From: Prochlorococcus marinus CUG1415
Lineage (GTDB): Bacteria; Cyanobacteriota; Cyanobacteriia; PCC-6307; Cyanobiaceae
NCBI RefSeq assembly: GCF_017696015.1
Contig: NZ_JAAORL010000001.1
Coordinates: 1 to 64,000 of the forward strand
Reading direction: 5' to 3'
DNA: 64,000 nt
Shown: in pieces, positions 47,266-58,866 of the stretch
Position numbering within the stretch: position 1 is the stretch's first letter
Layout of the letters: each line of letters starts with the position of its first letter
Notes under the pieces: model-generated
What the model was told of the DNA's origin: nothing
Seen by the model: only the letters and a program-made list of their open reading frames with translations
The model's database searches: none
Translations under genes and position numbers: made by a program

Positions 47266-49212
47266 TTGACCAATTTTGAGCCAAAAAAATTACAGAAAAA
47301 TTGGACTATTGAGGATAGTATTGCGACTTACAACATTGACAAATGGGGGGATAAATATTTTTCTATTAATTCCAAAGGAAATATATCAGTAACAAAAGAT
47401 ATAAAATCAGAAAAAAAGATTGATCTTTTTAAGCTTGTCAAAGAACTCAAAAGCAGAGAAATAAATACACCATTAATCATAAGATTTAACGATATCTTGA
47501 AAGATCGAATAAATGCATTACATGAAGCTTTTTTAAAAGCAATAACAACCTATAAATATAAGAATATTTATCAAGGCGTTTTTCCTGTTAAATGTAATCA
47601 ACAGAAAAATGTACTGGAAAAGATAATAGAGTTTGGAAGCCCATGGAATTTTGGTTTAGAAGTAGGAAGTAAATCAGAACTATTAATTGGCCTTGCACTG
47701 CTTGAAAACCAAAATTCATTATTGATATGCAACGGATATAAAGATAAAAAATATATTGAGATTGCTACTTTGGCTAGAAAACTCGGCAAAAATCCAATAA
47801 TAGTTATTGAACAAAGGGATGAAGTCAAAAGAATTATTCAAGCAGTTCAGGATCTTAAAGCGACTCCATTGATAGGTATTAGAGCAAAGTTATCAAGTAA
47901 AAGCAGCGGTAGGTGGAGCAAATCTATTGGAGATAATTCCAAATTTGGATTATCAATCCCAGAAATTATGTCAACAATAAAAGAACTTAAAGAAGCAAAT
48001 CTGATAAACGAAATGAAATTGCTTCACTTTCATATAGGAAGTCAAATAAGTGATATTGCCGTGATCAAAGACGCATTACAAGAAGCTAGTCAAATATATG
48101 TTGAACTATGCAAACTAGGGGCCCCAATGAAATATATCGACGTTGGGGGGGGGTTAGGGATAGATTTTGATGGAACTAAAACTTCCTCCAACACTTCTAC
48201 AAATTATTCTCTTCAAAATTATGCTAACGATGTCATTGCAACCGTAAAGGATTCCTGTGAATTAAACAATATTGAGCATCCAACTATAATCTCAGAAAGC
48301 GGAAGAGCAATAATTAGTCATTGTTCAGTTTTAATTTTTAATGTCTTAGGAACAAGCCATGTAAGCTCCAAACTAAAAATTGATGATGAAAAAAATCAAT
48401 CATTAATCATTTCAAATCTACTTGAAACTTTCTATGAATTAAAAAAACTTACAAATAAAAAGATAAATTTATCTCAAATAATTGAGCTATGGAACGATGC
48501 AAAAAAGTTTAAAGAAGATTGCTTAGTCGCTTTTAGATTAGGATTTTTAAGTTTGGCAGAAAGAGCTTATGCCGAAGAAATTACCTGGGCTTGCGCAAAA
48601 GAAATTGCTAATAACCTGAATAATAATGAAATCAATCATCCTGATTTGTTTGAAATTACAGAAACTCTTGCAGCAACTTATTATGCAAATTTATCTATCT
48701 TTAAATCTATTCCCGATAGCTGGGCAATCAATCAGATTTTTCCAACAGCACCAATTCATAGGCACTTAGAAGAGCCATTCTGCAAAGGAAACTTTGCAGA
48801 TTTAACTTGTGATTCAGATGGGAAACTAAATAATTTTTTTGATAATGGGAAAATTAAATCATTACTAAATTTACATATGCCAGAGCAAGATCAAGATTAT
48901 CTAATTGGAATTTTCATGACTGGAGCCTATCAAGAAGCATTAGGAAACTTGCACAATTTATTCGGCAATACAAACGTTGTTCATATTGATATGAATCCAG
49001 ATGATTCATATAAGGTCAAAAATATTATTAAAGAGGACAGTAAATCTGAAATTTTGCAATTATTGGATTACAGTCCTGCTTCTTTGGTTGAATCTATAAG
49101 AATTAATACTGAATCAGCAATTGATCAAAAAAAATTAACTATTGAAGAAGCAAGAAAATTAATTGATCAAATCGAGATAAGTCTCAGAAAAAGTAGTTAT
49201 TTATCAGAATAA
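47266..49212 (+). CDS. speA: Biosynthetic arginine decarboxylase
   Basis: The 648-residue PLP enzyme of the alanine-racemase-fold decarboxylases makes agmatine for polyamine synthesis. The PLP lysine is in [15 protein letters not shown] near residue 108, with [24 protein letters not shown] and [12 protein letters not shown] following. It starts with TTG at 47266, the first codon giving the conserved [17 protein letters not shown]. It overlaps the convergent alaS by 16 bp. Confidence 0.95.
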   Translation: MTNFEPKKLQKNWTIEDSIATYNIDKWGDKYFSINSKGNISVTKDIKSEKKIDLFKLVKELKSREINTPLIIRFNDILKDRINALHEAFLKAITTYKYKNIYQGVFPVKCNQQKNVLEKIIEFGSPWNFGLEVGSKSELLIGLALLENQNSLLICNGYKDKKYIEIATLARKLGKNPIIVIEQRDEVKRIIQAVQDLKATPLIGIRAKLSSKSSGRWSKSIGDNSKFGLSIPEIMSTIKELKEANLINEMKLLHFHIGSQISDIAVIKDALQEASQIYVELCKLGAPMKYIDVGGGLGIDFDGTKTSSNTSTNYSLQNYANDVIATVKDSCELNNIEHPTIISESGRAIISHCSVLIFNVLGTSHVSSKLKIDDEKNQSLIISNLLETFYELKKLTNKKINLSQIIELWNDAKKFKEDCLVAFRLGFLSLAERAYAEEITWACAKEIANNLNNNEINHPDLFEITETLAATYYANLSIFKSIPDSWAINQIFPTAPIHRHLEEPFCKGNFADLTCDSDGKLNNFFDNGKIKSLLNLHMPEQDQDYLIGIFMTGAYQEALGNLHNLFGNTNVVHIDMNPDDSYKVKNIIKEDSKSEILQLLDYSPASLVESIRINTESAIDQKKLTIEEARKLIDQIEISLRKSSYLSE

Positions 49213-51857
49213 CTTTCTAATGTTTTTTGCAAATAATTTTTTGCATAATTTAATGCAATATTTAACTGATCAATATCTTTAGCACCTGCTTGAGCAAAGT
49301 TAGGTTTTCCTCCTCCCCCTCCCGAACAAATTCTTGCAATCTCGTTAATTAATACACCTGCATGCAATCCTATTTTTACTGCATCATCACCAAAAGAAAC
49401 TACAAATAACAACTTTTTGTTTCCTGGATTTGGTATTCCCCCAAGAATAACTATTGCTTTATTTCCTAAATGAGAAGTCAAATTAAGTGCTGCAGATTGC
49501 AAAGAATTTCCATCTAAGCCATCAATCTGATTTACTAATATTGAAAAAGAATTTACTATTTCTGCGGATGATTTTAGAGAAGAGTATTTAAAATATGCAA
49601 TTTCATCTTTCATTTTTTGTATCTCTTTATTCTTATTTATAAGTTCTGCCTGCAAATTATTAACCCTTTCAAAGAGTTGATTAGGATTTGCTTTTAACAA
49701 ATCACTTAGTTGATTTACTAAAGAATTTCTGTCACTAAAATAGTCGAAGGCTGATTGGCCTGATAATGCTTCGATTCTTCTTACTCCAGCTGAAATTCCT
49801 TCCTCACTAATTATTTTGAAAGAACCTAATTCAGATGTAGTTTTAACATGTGTTCCGCCACATAGTTCCATTGAAATTCCTGGCACATTAACAACACGGA
49901 CTTCGTTATCATATTTTTCTCCAAACATGGCCACTGCTCCCATTTCAAGAGCCTCAGTCTTAGACATATTTTTTATTTCTAGGACATGATTTTCCATAAT
50001 CCAAGAGTTAACGAGAGTCTCAATCTTAGAAATTTGATCTTTAGAAATAGGATTAGAAGAATTAAAGTCAAATCGTAATTTATTAAAGGCTACTAATGAA
50101 CCTTTTTGGCCAACACTTTCATTAACAACTGATTTGAGAGCAGATTGCAACAAATGGGTGGCTGTATGATTTGCAGCAGCTTTAGCTCTTTTAGAGGATT
50201 TAACATTAGTCTTAACTTTTTGTCCAATAGTTAATATTCCTTTTTTTATTGTTCCATAATGTAAAAAAACATCTTTCTTTCGAATGACATTATCAACTGA
50301 GACCTCTACATCTTTTGAAAAAATCGTTCCAATATCACCAACTTGACCGCCAGATTCTCCATAAAAAGTTGTTTGATCAAGAACAATTAAAACTTTCTGA
50401 CCTTCACTTGCTTGCTTAACTAATGTTGAATCCAGAAATATACCTTTTATTTCAGCTTCCGAAAGAAGTGAATCATAACCATTAAAAATAGTTTTATTAA
50501 ATAAATCTATTTCTCGTTCTAATGATCCCTCTAATGTCAAATCAATATTACTTGAAGCAGCTTTAGCTCTCTCTTTTTGTGCATGCATTTCTTTCTCAAA
50601 ACCATTTATATCTACATTGATACTATTTTCTTCAGCAATTTCTACAGTAAGTTCTAGAGGAAATCCATAAGTATCATAAAGTTCAAAGGCTTTAAAACCA
50701 GAAATTAATTTCTGCCCTGAAGAAATCAACTCATCAAGCAATTTTTCCCCCCTATCAAGCGTTTCCCTAAACCTTAACTCTTCAATTTTTATCTCATTCA
50801 AAATTAAATTATTATTATTTTTTAAATCAGGATAATTCTTTTGCATTAAATTGATCCCCACAGAAGCAATGTTCGGTAAAAATTCATTTTTTATGCCTAA
50901 TAACCTCCCATGTCTGACCATTCTTCTAATAAGCCTTCTTAATATATACCCCCTGCCGAGATTACTTGCTGCTACTCCATCAGATATTAAATGAATCACA
51001 GCTCTAGTATGATCTCCAATAATTTTTAAGGAAATATTGTTTTTTTCATCTGAAGAAAAATAATCAATATTTGCAATCTCACAAGTTTTTTGAATAATAG
51101 GAAAAATTAAATCTGTCTCATAATTATTTTTCTTTTTTTGCAATATTTGAGCCATTCTCTCAAGGCCCATTCCTGTATCAATATTTTTGAATTTTAAATC
51201 TGTCAATTTTCCACTAGAGTCGCGATTATATTGCATAAATACAAGATTATAAAATTCAATAAAACGATCTCCATCTTCTAAATCAATATTCTGCAGACCT
51301 TTTTCCGGATTAAAATCATAATAAAGTTCTGAACAAGGACCACATGGACCTGTTTTCCCAGAAGACCAAAAATTATCTTTCTCACCTAGTTTCACTATTC
51401 TATCTGGATGAATACCAATTTCATCTCTCCAAATTTTTGCAGACTCTTCGTCTTCATGAAAGACACTCACAATTATATTTTCAGCAGATATTTGATAAAT
51501 CTTAGTAACTAATTCCCAAGCCCAATGAATGGCCTCGCGTTTAAAATAATCTCCAAAAGAGAAATTACCAAGCATTTCAAAAAATGTATGGTGTCTAGCT
51601 GTAACTCCAACGTTTTCTATATCGTTTGTTCTGATGCACTTTTGACTAGATGTGGCCCTTTTTGATGGTCTTTCTTTTAAACCTAAAAAAACTGGTTTAA
51701 AAGGTAGCATTCCAGCGATTGTGAGCATAACCGTTGGATCATCAGGAATTAAAGATGCACTTGGAATGATTTTATGTAATTTTTCACTGTAAAATTTTAA
51801 AAAAGCATTTCTTATCTCATCTCCAGTAATTATTTTTTTTATTAATTGAGATGTCAT
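49197..51857 (-). CDS. alaS: Alanyl-tRNA synthetase
   Basis: I choose the ATG at 51857 ([20 protein letters not shown]); an upstream in-frame ATG at 51884 adds nine unconserved residues. The product has 886 residues. Catalytic class II core: FTSEKLHK-type start, [19 protein letters not shown] and [11 protein letters not shown]. The editing domain has zinc-binding NHTATHLLQ and [11 protein letters not shown]. The C-Ala glycine-rich end [18 protein letters not shown] is intact. Divergent from the flavodiiron genes with 105 bp between starts. Confidence 0.96.
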   Translation of the reverse strand: MTSQLIKKIITGDEIRNAFLKFYSEKLHKIIPSASLIPDDPTVMLTIAGMLPFKPVFLGLKERPSKRATSSQKCIRTNDIENVGVTARHHTFFEMLGNFSFGDYFKREAIHWAWELVTKIYQISAENIIVSVFHEDEESAKIWRDEIGIHPDRIVKLGEKDNFWSSGKTGPCGPCSELYYDFNPEKGLQNIDLEDGDRFIEFYNLVFMQYNRDSSGKLTDLKFKNIDTGMGLERMAQILQKKKNNYETDLIFPIIQKTCEIANIDYFSSDEKNNISLKIIGDHTRAVIHLISDGVAASNLGRGYILRRLIRRMVRHGRLLGIKNEFLPNIASVGINLMQKNYPDLKNNNNLILNEIKIEELRFRETLDRGEKLLDELISSGQKLISGFKAFELYDTYGFPLELTVEIAEENSINVDINGFEKEMHAQKERAKAASSNIDLTLEGSLEREIDLFNKTIFNGYDSLLSEAEIKGIFLDSTLVKQASEGQKVLIVLDQTTFYGESGGQVGDIGTIFSKDVEVSVDNVIRKKDVFLHYGTIKKGILTIGQKVKTNVKSSKRAKAAANHTATHLLQSALKSVVNESVGQKGSLVAFNKLRFDFNSSNPISKDQISKIETLVNSWIMENHVLEIKNMSKTEALEMGAVAMFGEKYDNEVRVVNVPGISMELCGGTHVKTTSELGSFKIISEEGISAGVRRIEALSGQSAFDYFSDRNSLVNQLSDLLKANPNQLFERVNNLQAELINKNKEIQKMKDEIAYFKYSSLKSSAEIVNSFSILVNQIDGLDGNSLQSAALNLTSHLGNKAIVILGGIPNPGNKKLLFVVSFGDDAVKIGLHAGVLINEIARICSGGGGGKPNFAQAGAKDIDQLNIALNYAKNYLQKTLESYSDK

Positions 51858-51962
51858 AAGAATACAAATTAAAGAAAAGCGCAATTTCGGTTATTTCGCA
51901 AAAATAATCACGCTGATTTATATTCTATATAACTAAAGTTAATTGATAAAGCGAATTATTCT

Positions 51963-53738
51963 ATGATAGCCTCTGCCCAGACAAGTAATTCTAAATTGGC
52001 ACAAATAAATAACAAGTTAACAGTTCAATCTCACAACTTCGCTGATGATTCTTGTGCCATAAGATCTTTGGATTGGGATCGCAGTAGATTTGATATTGAA
52101 TTTGGTTTAAGAAATGGAACTACTTACAATAGTTTTATTATTAAAGGAGAAAAGCTAGCAATTATTGATACTAGTCACGCAAAGTTCGAAGAATTATGGT
52201 TTGAAGCATTACTGAAAGAGCTAAATCCTCAAGAAATTGATTATCTAATTACAAGCCATACAGAACCTGATCATTCTGGTTTAATAGGCCATCTTTTAGA
52301 ATTAAACCAAAATATCACAGTAGTAGGTTCAAAATTAGCCCTTAAATTCATTGAAGACCAAATACACATTCCCTTTAAGCGTTTAGAAGTGAAGAGTGGA
52401 GAATTTTTAAATCTAGGAACTAATCATAATAGCGGTTTAGAACACAATATTGAATTTATAAGCGCACCAAATTTACATTGGCCAGATACAATTTTTTCAT
52501 ATGATCACAGCACACATGTTCTCTACACATGCGATGCATTTGGATTACATTATTGTTCTGAAGAATTTTTTGACGCTGATCAAAAAGAAATATATGATGA
52601 TTTCCGTTTTTATTACGATTGCCTAATGGGTCCAAACGCTAGAAGCGTTCTACAAGCAATTAAAAGAATAGATAAGCTACCTGAATTAAAAACAATAGCT
52701 GTTGGTCATGGGCCTTTGCTTCATAATCAAGTCAATTTTTGGAAAGGAAAATATCTAGAATGGAGTAGCAATAAAAGCAAAGGAAATGAATTTGTATCAG
52801 TCTGCTATATAAGCGACTATGGATTTTGTGATCGACTAAGCCAAGCTATATCGCATGGAATAAGTAAAGCAGATGCTCAGGTTCAATTAATTGATTTAAG
52901 ATCTTCTGACTCCCAAGAATTAACAAGTTTAATTTCTGACTCAAAAGCAGTAGTGATACCCACATGGCCAGTAGATTCAGATAATGAATTAAAAGAATCT
53001 CTTGGCACTTTGTTTGCAGCATTAAAACCAAAACAATTTACGGCTGTCTATGATGCATTTGGCGGAAATGACGAACCAATAGATTCTTTAGCAAATAAAT
53101 TAAGAGCACTAGGTCAAAAAGAAGCTTTCTCTCCTTTAAGAGTGAAAAATATTCCTGATCCCATTGTTTATCAACAATTCGAAGAAGCTGGAACTGACTT
53201 GGGTCAATTGATCAACAAAAAGAAAAATATTGCCTCAATGAAAAGCCTTGATTCCAATTTAGATAAAGCTTTAGGTAGGTTAAGTGGAGGATTATATGTA
53301 GTTACAGCTAGCCAAGGTGAAGGTTCTACATTTAGACAAAGTGCAATGGTCGCGAGTTGGGTTAGTCAAGCAAGTTTTTCTCCACCAGGTATTACAGTTG
53401 CAGTAGCAAAAGATAGAGCTATTGAATCATATATGCAAGTTGGAAAAGGTTTTGTTGTGAATATCTTGCGAGAAGATAACTATCAAAAAATGTTCAGACA
53501 TTTTTTAAAAAGATTTGCTCCTGGAGCTGATAGATTTGCAGATGTAGATGTAATTAGCAACATCGCAGAAGGAGGACCAGTTCTGTCAGATTCACTCGCT
53601 TTTTTAGATTGTAAAGTGAGTTCCAGACTGGAGACTCCAGATCATTGGATAATTTACGGAATTGTTGAAAATGGTAATGTCTCTGACTTATCATGCAAGA
53701 CAGCTGTTCATCACAGGAAGGTTGCTAATCACTATTAG
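51963..53738 (+). CDS. flv3: Flavodiiron protein, Flv3-like (canonical diiron ligands)
   Basis: The 591-residue protein has three modules: a metallo-beta-lactamase-type diiron domain (about 35-270) with the canonical HTEPDH ligand motif near residue 99, a flavodoxin domain (about 275-420) and a C-terminal NAD(P)H:flavin reductase domain (about 435-591) beginning LGRLSGGLYVVTASQGEG. Cyanobacterial A-type flavodiirons reduce oxygen to water downstream of photosystem I. Intact ligands favour the Flv3/Flv2 type over Flv1/Flv4. Paired with the gene at 53755, 16 bp away. Confidence 0.88.
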   Translation: MIASAQTSNSKLAQINNKLTVQSHNFADDSCAIRSLDWDRSRFDIEFGLRNGTTYNSFIIKGEKLAIIDTSHAKFEELWFEALLKELNPQEIDYLITSHTEPDHSGLIGHLLELNQNITVVGSKLALKFIEDQIHIPFKRLEVKSGEFLNLGTNHNSGLEHNIEFISAPNLHWPDTIFSYDHSTHVLYTCDAFGLHYCSEEFFDADQKEIYDDFRFYYDCLMGPNARSVLQAIKRIDKLPELKTIAVGHGPLLHNQVNFWKGKYLEWSSNKSKGNEFVSVCYISDYGFCDRLSQAISHGISKADAQVQLIDLRSSDSQELTSLISDSKAVVIPTWPVDSDNELKESLGTLFAALKPKQFTAVYDAFGGNDEPIDSLANKLRALGQKEAFSPLRVKNIPDPIVYQQFEEAGTDLGQLINKKKNIASMKSLDSNLDKALGRLSGGLYVVTASQGEGSTFRQSAMVASWVSQASFSPPGITVAVAKDRAIESYMQVGKGFVVNILREDNYQKMFRHFLKRFAPGADRFADVDVISNIAEGGPVLSDSLAFLDCKVSSRLETPDHWIIYGIVENGNVSDLSCKTAVHHRKVANHY

Positions 53739-53754
53739 AAAATAAATCTTTAAA

Positions 53755-55557
53755 ATGTCAGAAATTACTATAAGCTTACTTTCAACAAATCACAACTTAT
53801 CAAAATTTGAAATTACTGATAATTTTACTTGTATCAGATTTCTTGATAAAAATAAAGAAAGATTTGAACTTGAGTTTAATCTCGAAAAAGGAACCTCTTT
53901 TAATACTTTTTTAATTAGAAATAATGAAGAACTTTTTATTATTCATCCACCCGAAAAACAAAATTTAAATTCATTTAATGAGGTAATAGCTAACTTTTTT
54001 GATCAATTTAAATTAAATAAAATTAACGTCATTTCTGGCCATATCAATCCCCAAATTATAGAAACTATAAAAAACATTAGTACGCAATATAAGAACGTAA
54101 CTATTACTTGCTCTAATCCTGGCTTTAAACTTATTTCGGAACTTTGGTATCAAAAAAATCCTAACTTAGAAAACTTTGATGAAGTTCAATTACCCACAAT
54201 AAACATAATCAAAAAGGAACTTAATTTAGAATTAAATAACATTTATCTAGAGTTAATTCCTATTCCAACAGCACGTTGGCCTGGAGGACTAATAGTTTAT
54301 GAACGCAATCAAGAAATACTTCTAAGTGAAAAAATTTTCTCTGCACACATCGCATCTGAATCTTGGTCTGAGACAAATCGAGTTAGTACAGAAATTGATA
54401 GAAAACACTTTTATGATTGCTTGATGGCACCAATGTCTAATCAAGTAGTATCAATAACTGAAAAAATTGCAGATTATGAAATTAAAACTATTGCTCCATT
54501 ACACGGTCCGGCTATCGAATATAGCTTAAAAAGCTTTTTAAATGATTACATAAGATGGGGAGAAAATTTCTCAACAAATAATCCTAAAATCGCTTTAATT
54601 TATGCCAGTGCATATGGAAATACAGCCTCCATAGGAGATGCGTTGGCTAAAGGAATAAATAGAACTTCAGTTGAAGTTGAAAGTATTAATTGTGAATTTA
54701 CATCCAATGATTTACTTATAAAATCTATCCAAAATGCTGATGGATATTTAATCGGATCTCCCACTTTAGGCGGTCACGCACCAACTCCTATAGTAAGTGC
54801 ACTTGGAACATTGTTATCTGAAGGTAATAGAGATAAACCAGTAGGAATTTTTGGTAGTTTTGGATGGAGCGGAGAAGCAATAGATTTACTTGAATCAAAA
54901 TTAAAAGACGGTGGTTTTAAGTTTAGTTTTGACCCTATAAGAATTAAATTCAGTCCAAATAAACCAAAGATTAAAGAGCTAGAAGAAATAGGGACTCACT
55001 TTGGGAGAAAAATTTTAAAAAAAGCAAACAAAAAACCCAGAAAATCAGATACAGGAATGATTACAAGTAAAACGGATCCAAAGTTACAAGCACTTGGAAG
55101 AGTTATTGGTTCACTTTGTGTTCTCACTGCATCTAAAGGAAAAGATGAAAATAATATCAAAGGAGCTATGCTTGCATCGTGGGTTAGTCAAGCAAGTTTT
55201 TCTCCACCGGGATTAAGTATCGCAGTAGCAAAAGATAGATCGGTAGAATCTCTTCTTCAAATTGGAGATTCATTCGCATTAAACATTCTAAGTGAAAAAG
55301 ATTTTAAAGAACCTCTAAAAAGATTCACAAAACCCTTTGCACCAGGAGAAAATAGATTTGAAGGTTTAGATATGGAATTTACTCCTAATGAACAAATAAT
55401 TATTCCTGAATCTTTAGCATGGTTAGACGCTTCTGTAAAAGAGAGAATGGAATGTGGAGATCATTGGGTAATATACGCCGAAGTACTACACGGTAATATA
55501 CTAAAATCCGATTGTCTAACAGCAGTTCATCACCGTAAAAGTGGTGCCAACTACTAA
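53755..55557 (+). CDS. flv1: Flavodiiron protein, Flv1-like (degenerate diiron ligands)
   Basis: The 600-residue protein has the same three-module layout as its neighbour, but the canonical HTEPDH motif is replaced by GHINPQII, so the diiron site is degraded. This is the pattern of Flv1/Flv4-type subunits that work as heteromers with Flv3/Flv2. The flavodoxin (ALIYASAYGNTASIGDALAK near 278) and flavin reductase (LGRVIGSLCVLTASKGKD) parts are conserved. The cluster suggests a light-protection oxygen-reducing heteromer. Confidence 0.87.
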   Translation: MSEITISLLSTNHNLSKFEITDNFTCIRFLDKNKERFELEFNLEKGTSFNTFLIRNNEELFIIHPPEKQNLNSFNEVIANFFDQFKLNKINVISGHINPQIIETIKNISTQYKNVTITCSNPGFKLISELWYQKNPNLENFDEVQLPTINIIKKELNLELNNIYLELIPIPTARWPGGLIVYERNQEILLSEKIFSAHIASESWSETNRVSTEIDRKHFYDCLMAPMSNQVVSITEKIADYEIKTIAPLHGPAIEYSLKSFLNDYIRWGENFSTNNPKIALIYASAYGNTASIGDALAKGINRTSVEVESINCEFTSNDLLIKSIQNADGYLIGSPTLGGHAPTPIVSALGTLLSEGNRDKPVGIFGSFGWSGEAIDLLESKLKDGGFKFSFDPIRIKFSPNKPKIKELEEIGTHFGRKILKKANKKPRKSDTGMITSKTDPKLQALGRVIGSLCVLTASKGKDENNIKGAMLASWVSQASFSPPGLSIAVAKDRSVESLLQIGDSFALNILSEKDFKEPLKRFTKPFAPGENRFEGLDMEFTPNEQIIIPESLAWLDASVKERMECGDHWVIYAEVLHGNILKSDCLTAVHHRKSGANY

Positions 55558-55574
55558 ATCTATGTATCAAATGT

Positions 55575-56099
55575 ATGACTGAATCAAAAGATCTAATAAT
55601 CATTACAGCTAGTTGTGGAAAAAATCTAGAACTTGCTGAAAAATTCCTTGAAAAAAGTAATGAAAATCAAATAAGTTCTGAAATTTTAGATCTTACCACT
55701 CTTGATATTCCACTATTTAATCCACGAATTCATAACAAAGAGAATATTCCAGTTGAAATACAAGAAATTAAAAAAAAGCTTTTCTCAATAGAAAAATGGG
55801 TGATTTGTGCTCCTGAATATAATGGATCTATACCTCCTATTCTCTCCAACTTAATAGCATGGCTTTCTATTTCTGGAGATGACTTTAGGAATTTATTTAA
55901 TGGTCAACCAATTGCAATTGCAACATTCTCTGGGGGCATAGGCTTAGAACTACTTACCTCATTACGTATTCAATTAGTGCATTTAGGAAGTCAGGTATTA
56001 GGGCGACAACTTTTGTCCTCATATAGTAAACCTATAGATGTCAAAACTATTGAAGATATTATTCAAAGACTTTTACAGATGAAAAAATTAAAAATATAA
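55575..56099 (+). CDS. NADPH-dependent FMN reductase family protein
   Basis: The 174-residue flavodoxin-fold protein has an N-terminal phosphate-binding segment ITASCGKNLELAEKFLEK and the family-typical APEYNGSIPPILSNLIAWLS and TFSGGIGLE blocks. Such proteins reduce FMN or quinones with NAD(P)H. It follows the flavodiiron pair by 17 bp in the same direction, so it may feed electrons to, or be co-regulated with, that system; this is inference from position. Confidence 0.85.
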   Translation: MTESKDLIIITASCGKNLELAEKFLEKSNENQISSEILDLTTLDIPLFNPRIHNKENIPVEIQEIKKKLFSIEKWVICAPEYNGSIPPILSNLIAWLSISGDDFRNLFNGQPIAIATFSGGIGLELLTSLRIQLVHLGSQVLGRQLLSSYSKPIDVKTIEDIIQRLLQMKKLKI

Positions 56100-56121
56100 A
56101 CTTTAAAACTAAAAATTAATA

Positions 56122-57912
56122 TCATTTTTTTTCATTCCAAACTTTTAAAATTTCTCTTGCCATAGGAAGTGCATGAACAGAGCCACCACCGGGAGTATTT
56201 TGTGCAAAAGCCACTACAAGTAACTCACTCTTTTCAAAAGGAGTAAAGCAAACAAACCAAGCATGATCTAAACCACCTTCGCCATCTTCAGCAGTTCCAG
56301 TTTTACCTGACACTGGAGGTAAATTCGAAACTCCATAATTAATTGATACTCCAGTACCTGACTCTACTACTTTCCTGAGACCGCGTTTTATCAACTGGAT
56401 ATTATTTGGATCAATGTCAATTTTAATACTTTTTGTTTCTGAAAGATTTACTTGACCTTTTTTAGCTAAATGGGGAGTCACCAGATAACCTCCATTTGCA
56501 ATCGCAGCATATGCTCTAGCTATTTGCATAGGAGTAACTTGTACAACAAATTGTCCAATAGACATACTCGCAATATCTTCGGGAACCCAAGGAGTTCTAC
56601 CTGGTTGGCCCCATCCTCTACCTTCTTTAGCCCATGCGCTACTAGCTACTAATCCTATATTTTCTTGTTCAGAAATTTCAATTCCAGATAAAGAATTAAA
56701 ACCAAGCTTTTTGGACACCTTATGAATTTCATCAACTCCTACACCATATCCGACTTGATAAAAAAATGTATTGCTTGAAACTCTTAAAGCATCTTCATAA
56801 CCTATAGCCCCAAAGCCTAAATCATTGTGTTCCCTAAAACATTGACTCCCATAAGTGATACATGGTTTTGTATCTAGAATAGTATCACTAGGAAATTTGC
56901 CACTTTCTAAGCCAGCTAAAGCAGTTACAATTTTCCAAACACTGCCTGGATCATAAGCATTTAATGCTCTATTAAAAAGAGGTTTTTCAGGAGAATTAAA
57001 TATCTTATTATATTCTTTTTCAGGCTTAAAATCCTTTGAAAAGAAATTCAAATCAAAAGTAGGCTTACTTGACATCGCTCTTATTGCACCATCTCTTGGA
57101 TCCATAACTATTATCGCTCCAGCTTTTTTGTCTTTAAGAACTTCATCAGCAACTAATTGCAAATTTATATCAATTGTCAATTCAATATCATTACCTTGTT
57201 GTGATCGTTTTATACCCAATGATCTTTGAAATTTGCCTAAAGAATTTACTTCAACCATTTCTCCTCCCCATTCACCTCTTATGAAATCTTCGTAAACATA
57301 TTCAATGCCAGTTCTCCCTATTAAGTCATTTAATTTATAACCCTTCTCAGATAAAAATTTATATTCTGCTTCAGTGATTGGCTGAGTATAACCAATTACA
57401 TGCGCAGCAACAGATTGATAAGGATAATTTCTAATTAATTTCGTCGCTATTTCAAAACTAAATAAATTATCTTCATTTTCCTTAAATTTTATTAATTGAT
57501 CTACATTTAAATCATCAAGAATAGTTACTGCAAGTTTTTGATTTTTTAGGCCCTCATAATATTTTTTTTGAATTAAATTACTATCAATATTTAATAAATG
57601 AGCAATACTTAATTTATGCTGTGCCCAATTGCTTTTATTTACAGATTGAGGCTTTATTATTAAAGAATATTTAACTCTACTATCTGCTAAAACATAACCA
57701 TTTTTATCCAATATTCTTCCGCGTATTGGTTGAGAAGCAATAAGTCTAATCCTATTCTCATCAGACATTTTTTTAAAAGATTCATAATTGAAAAGTTGTA
57801 AAAAAATTAATCTAAATAAAATCAATAAAAACGAAATAGAAGAAAAAATAAATAGGACTAAAGGTTGTCTCTTTAATGAAATACGTTTTGTATTAGGGCT
57901 GGTTTTTATCAA
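56122..57912 (-). CDS. mrdA: Penicillin-binding protein 2 (elongation transpeptidase)
   Basis: The 596-residue class B PBP has an N-terminal membrane anchor (PLVLFIFSSISFLLILFRLI, about 18-37), a dimerisation domain with RGRILDKNGYVLAD, and a transpeptidase domain with the catalytic serine in PGSVWKI near residue 324, SSNTF and KTGTAEDG near 537. These are the SxxK, SxN and KTG motifs. It crosslinks peptidoglycan during cell elongation. Probably co-transcribed with the 47-residue gene just upstream. Confidence 0.92.
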   Translation of the reverse strand: MIKTSPNTKRISLKRQPLVLFIFSSISFLLILFRLIFLQLFNYESFKKMSDENRIRLIASQPIRGRILDKNGYVLADSRVKYSLIIKPQSVNKSNWAQHKLSIAHLLNIDSNLIQKKYYEGLKNQKLAVTILDDLNVDQLIKFKENEDNLFSFEIATKLIRNYPYQSVAAHVIGYTQPITEAEYKFLSEKGYKLNDLIGRTGIEYVYEDFIRGEWGGEMVEVNSLGKFQRSLGIKRSQQGNDIELTIDINLQLVADEVLKDKKAGAIIVMDPRDGAIRAMSSKPTFDLNFFSKDFKPEKEYNKIFNSPEKPLFNRALNAYDPGSVWKIVTALAGLESGKFPSDTILDTKPCITYGSQCFREHNDLGFGAIGYEDALRVSSNTFFYQVGYGVGVDEIHKVSKKLGFNSLSGIEISEQENIGLVASSAWAKEGRGWGQPGRTPWVPEDIASMSIGQFVVQVTPMQIARAYAAIANGGYLVTPHLAKKGQVNLSETKSIKIDIDPNNIQLIKRGLRKVVESGTGVSINYGVSNLPPVSGKTGTAEDGEGGLDHAWFVCFTPFEKSELLVVAFAQNTPGGGSVHALPMAREILKVWNEKK

Positions 57913-57923
57913 AAATTTGAAAT

Positions 57924-58067
57924 TTATTTAAATATTGTTTTTTCCAAGAAAGAAATTGTTGTTTTTATCTCTTTAAGTCTAGTTATTAAAGTTTTGTAAT
58001 CAATATCTTCAGTATTAAGATTAAACTCATCATTTTCAATATCTTTTGAAGTCAAATTTTCACTCAT
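57924..58067 (-). CDS. Small hypothetical protein upstream of PBP2, 47 residues
   Basis: An ATG at 58067 opens a 48-codon frame (MSENLTSKDIENDEFNLNTE..., ending TISFLEKTIFK) whose stop lies 11 bp before the PBP2 start on the same strand. The acidic N-terminus followed by a basic amphipathic helix (about 27-47) looks like a real small protein rather than chance. Function unknown; could couple to PBP2 expression. Confidence 0.5.
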   Translation of the reverse strand: MSENLTSKDIENDEFNLNTEDIDYKTLITRLKEIKTTISFLEKTIFK

Positions 58068-58176
58068 AAAACTTATACTTTGTAAAGTCATTATTCCAGT
58101 TAATACAATCTTAAATAAAAAATTTATTTTTTCAAAATAATATTAAGTCCCATACTGATAAAATATCATAAAAAAT

Positions 58177-58785
58177 TTAATTTAATTGATCTATATTTTG
58201 TTCAAAATAAGGATTACAACTATTCTTTGATATTCCTAAAGACCATCCAATGAATGAGGCAATAAATATCGTTACAATGAATGGCACAATAGCTTGTTGA
58301 GTATTTTCAAGACTAAACCAATCCCTCCAACTACTAAAAAATCTTTCTCTTTGAAATTTTCTTTTTTCATTTTCTAATAATCTCGCGTTTTTGGCGAAAG
58401 ATTTTGTAACCCACTTTTCGAAAGGAATCTTTTTTATGATCGCCATTTTTCTCTCAACTTCTAATAGCTGTCCGGAACTAAGATAAGGATGAAATGTACT
58501 TATCAATTCAAGAGTTTTTAAAAACATCTCAACAGTTGCATCTTTTATTAGCTTTTGCTCATGACTTAACTCAGCCCACTCTATTTCTGGATAAAAACGG
58601 TTCCTATTAGGATGAATTTGATCCTCTGACATTTGTCCTGGTTCTCGAAGCCATCTATTAGTATTTTCGTCAATCTTCCGCCAATACAAAAAAGGATTAA
58701 TAAAAATTGTTTTACCAGATACTTTGACTACATCTTGTTGAAGATGATTAGTTATCTTTCTTGCGGAATTTTTTGATGTTATCAA
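58177..58785 (-). CDS. Tail-anchored hypothetical protein
   Basis: The 202-residue protein is a soluble, Trp- and Arg-rich, helical domain (about 1-160) followed by one transmembrane helix near the C-terminus (AIVPFIVTIFIASFIGWSLG, about 164-183) and a short tail. It lies at the left edge of the second accessory region. It is 81 bp from the nuclease gene upstream on the same strand. No family recognised. Confidence 0.62.
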   Translation of the reverse strand: MITSKNSARKITNHLQQDVVKVSGKTIFINPFLYWRKIDENTNRWLREPGQMSEDQIHPNRNRFYPEIEWAELSHEQKLIKDATVEMFLKTLELISTFHPYLSSGQLLEVERKMAIIKKIPFEKWVTKSFAKNARLLENEKRKFQRERFFSSWRDWFSLENTQQAIVPFIVTIFIASFIGWSLGISKNSCNPYFEQNIDQLN

Positions 58786-58866
58786 AAGTCTAAATTAATA
58801 ATCTAATTAAAGATTATCTTTTATTTACTATTTTTTCAGAAATATCAAAACATTGTTCTATGATTA

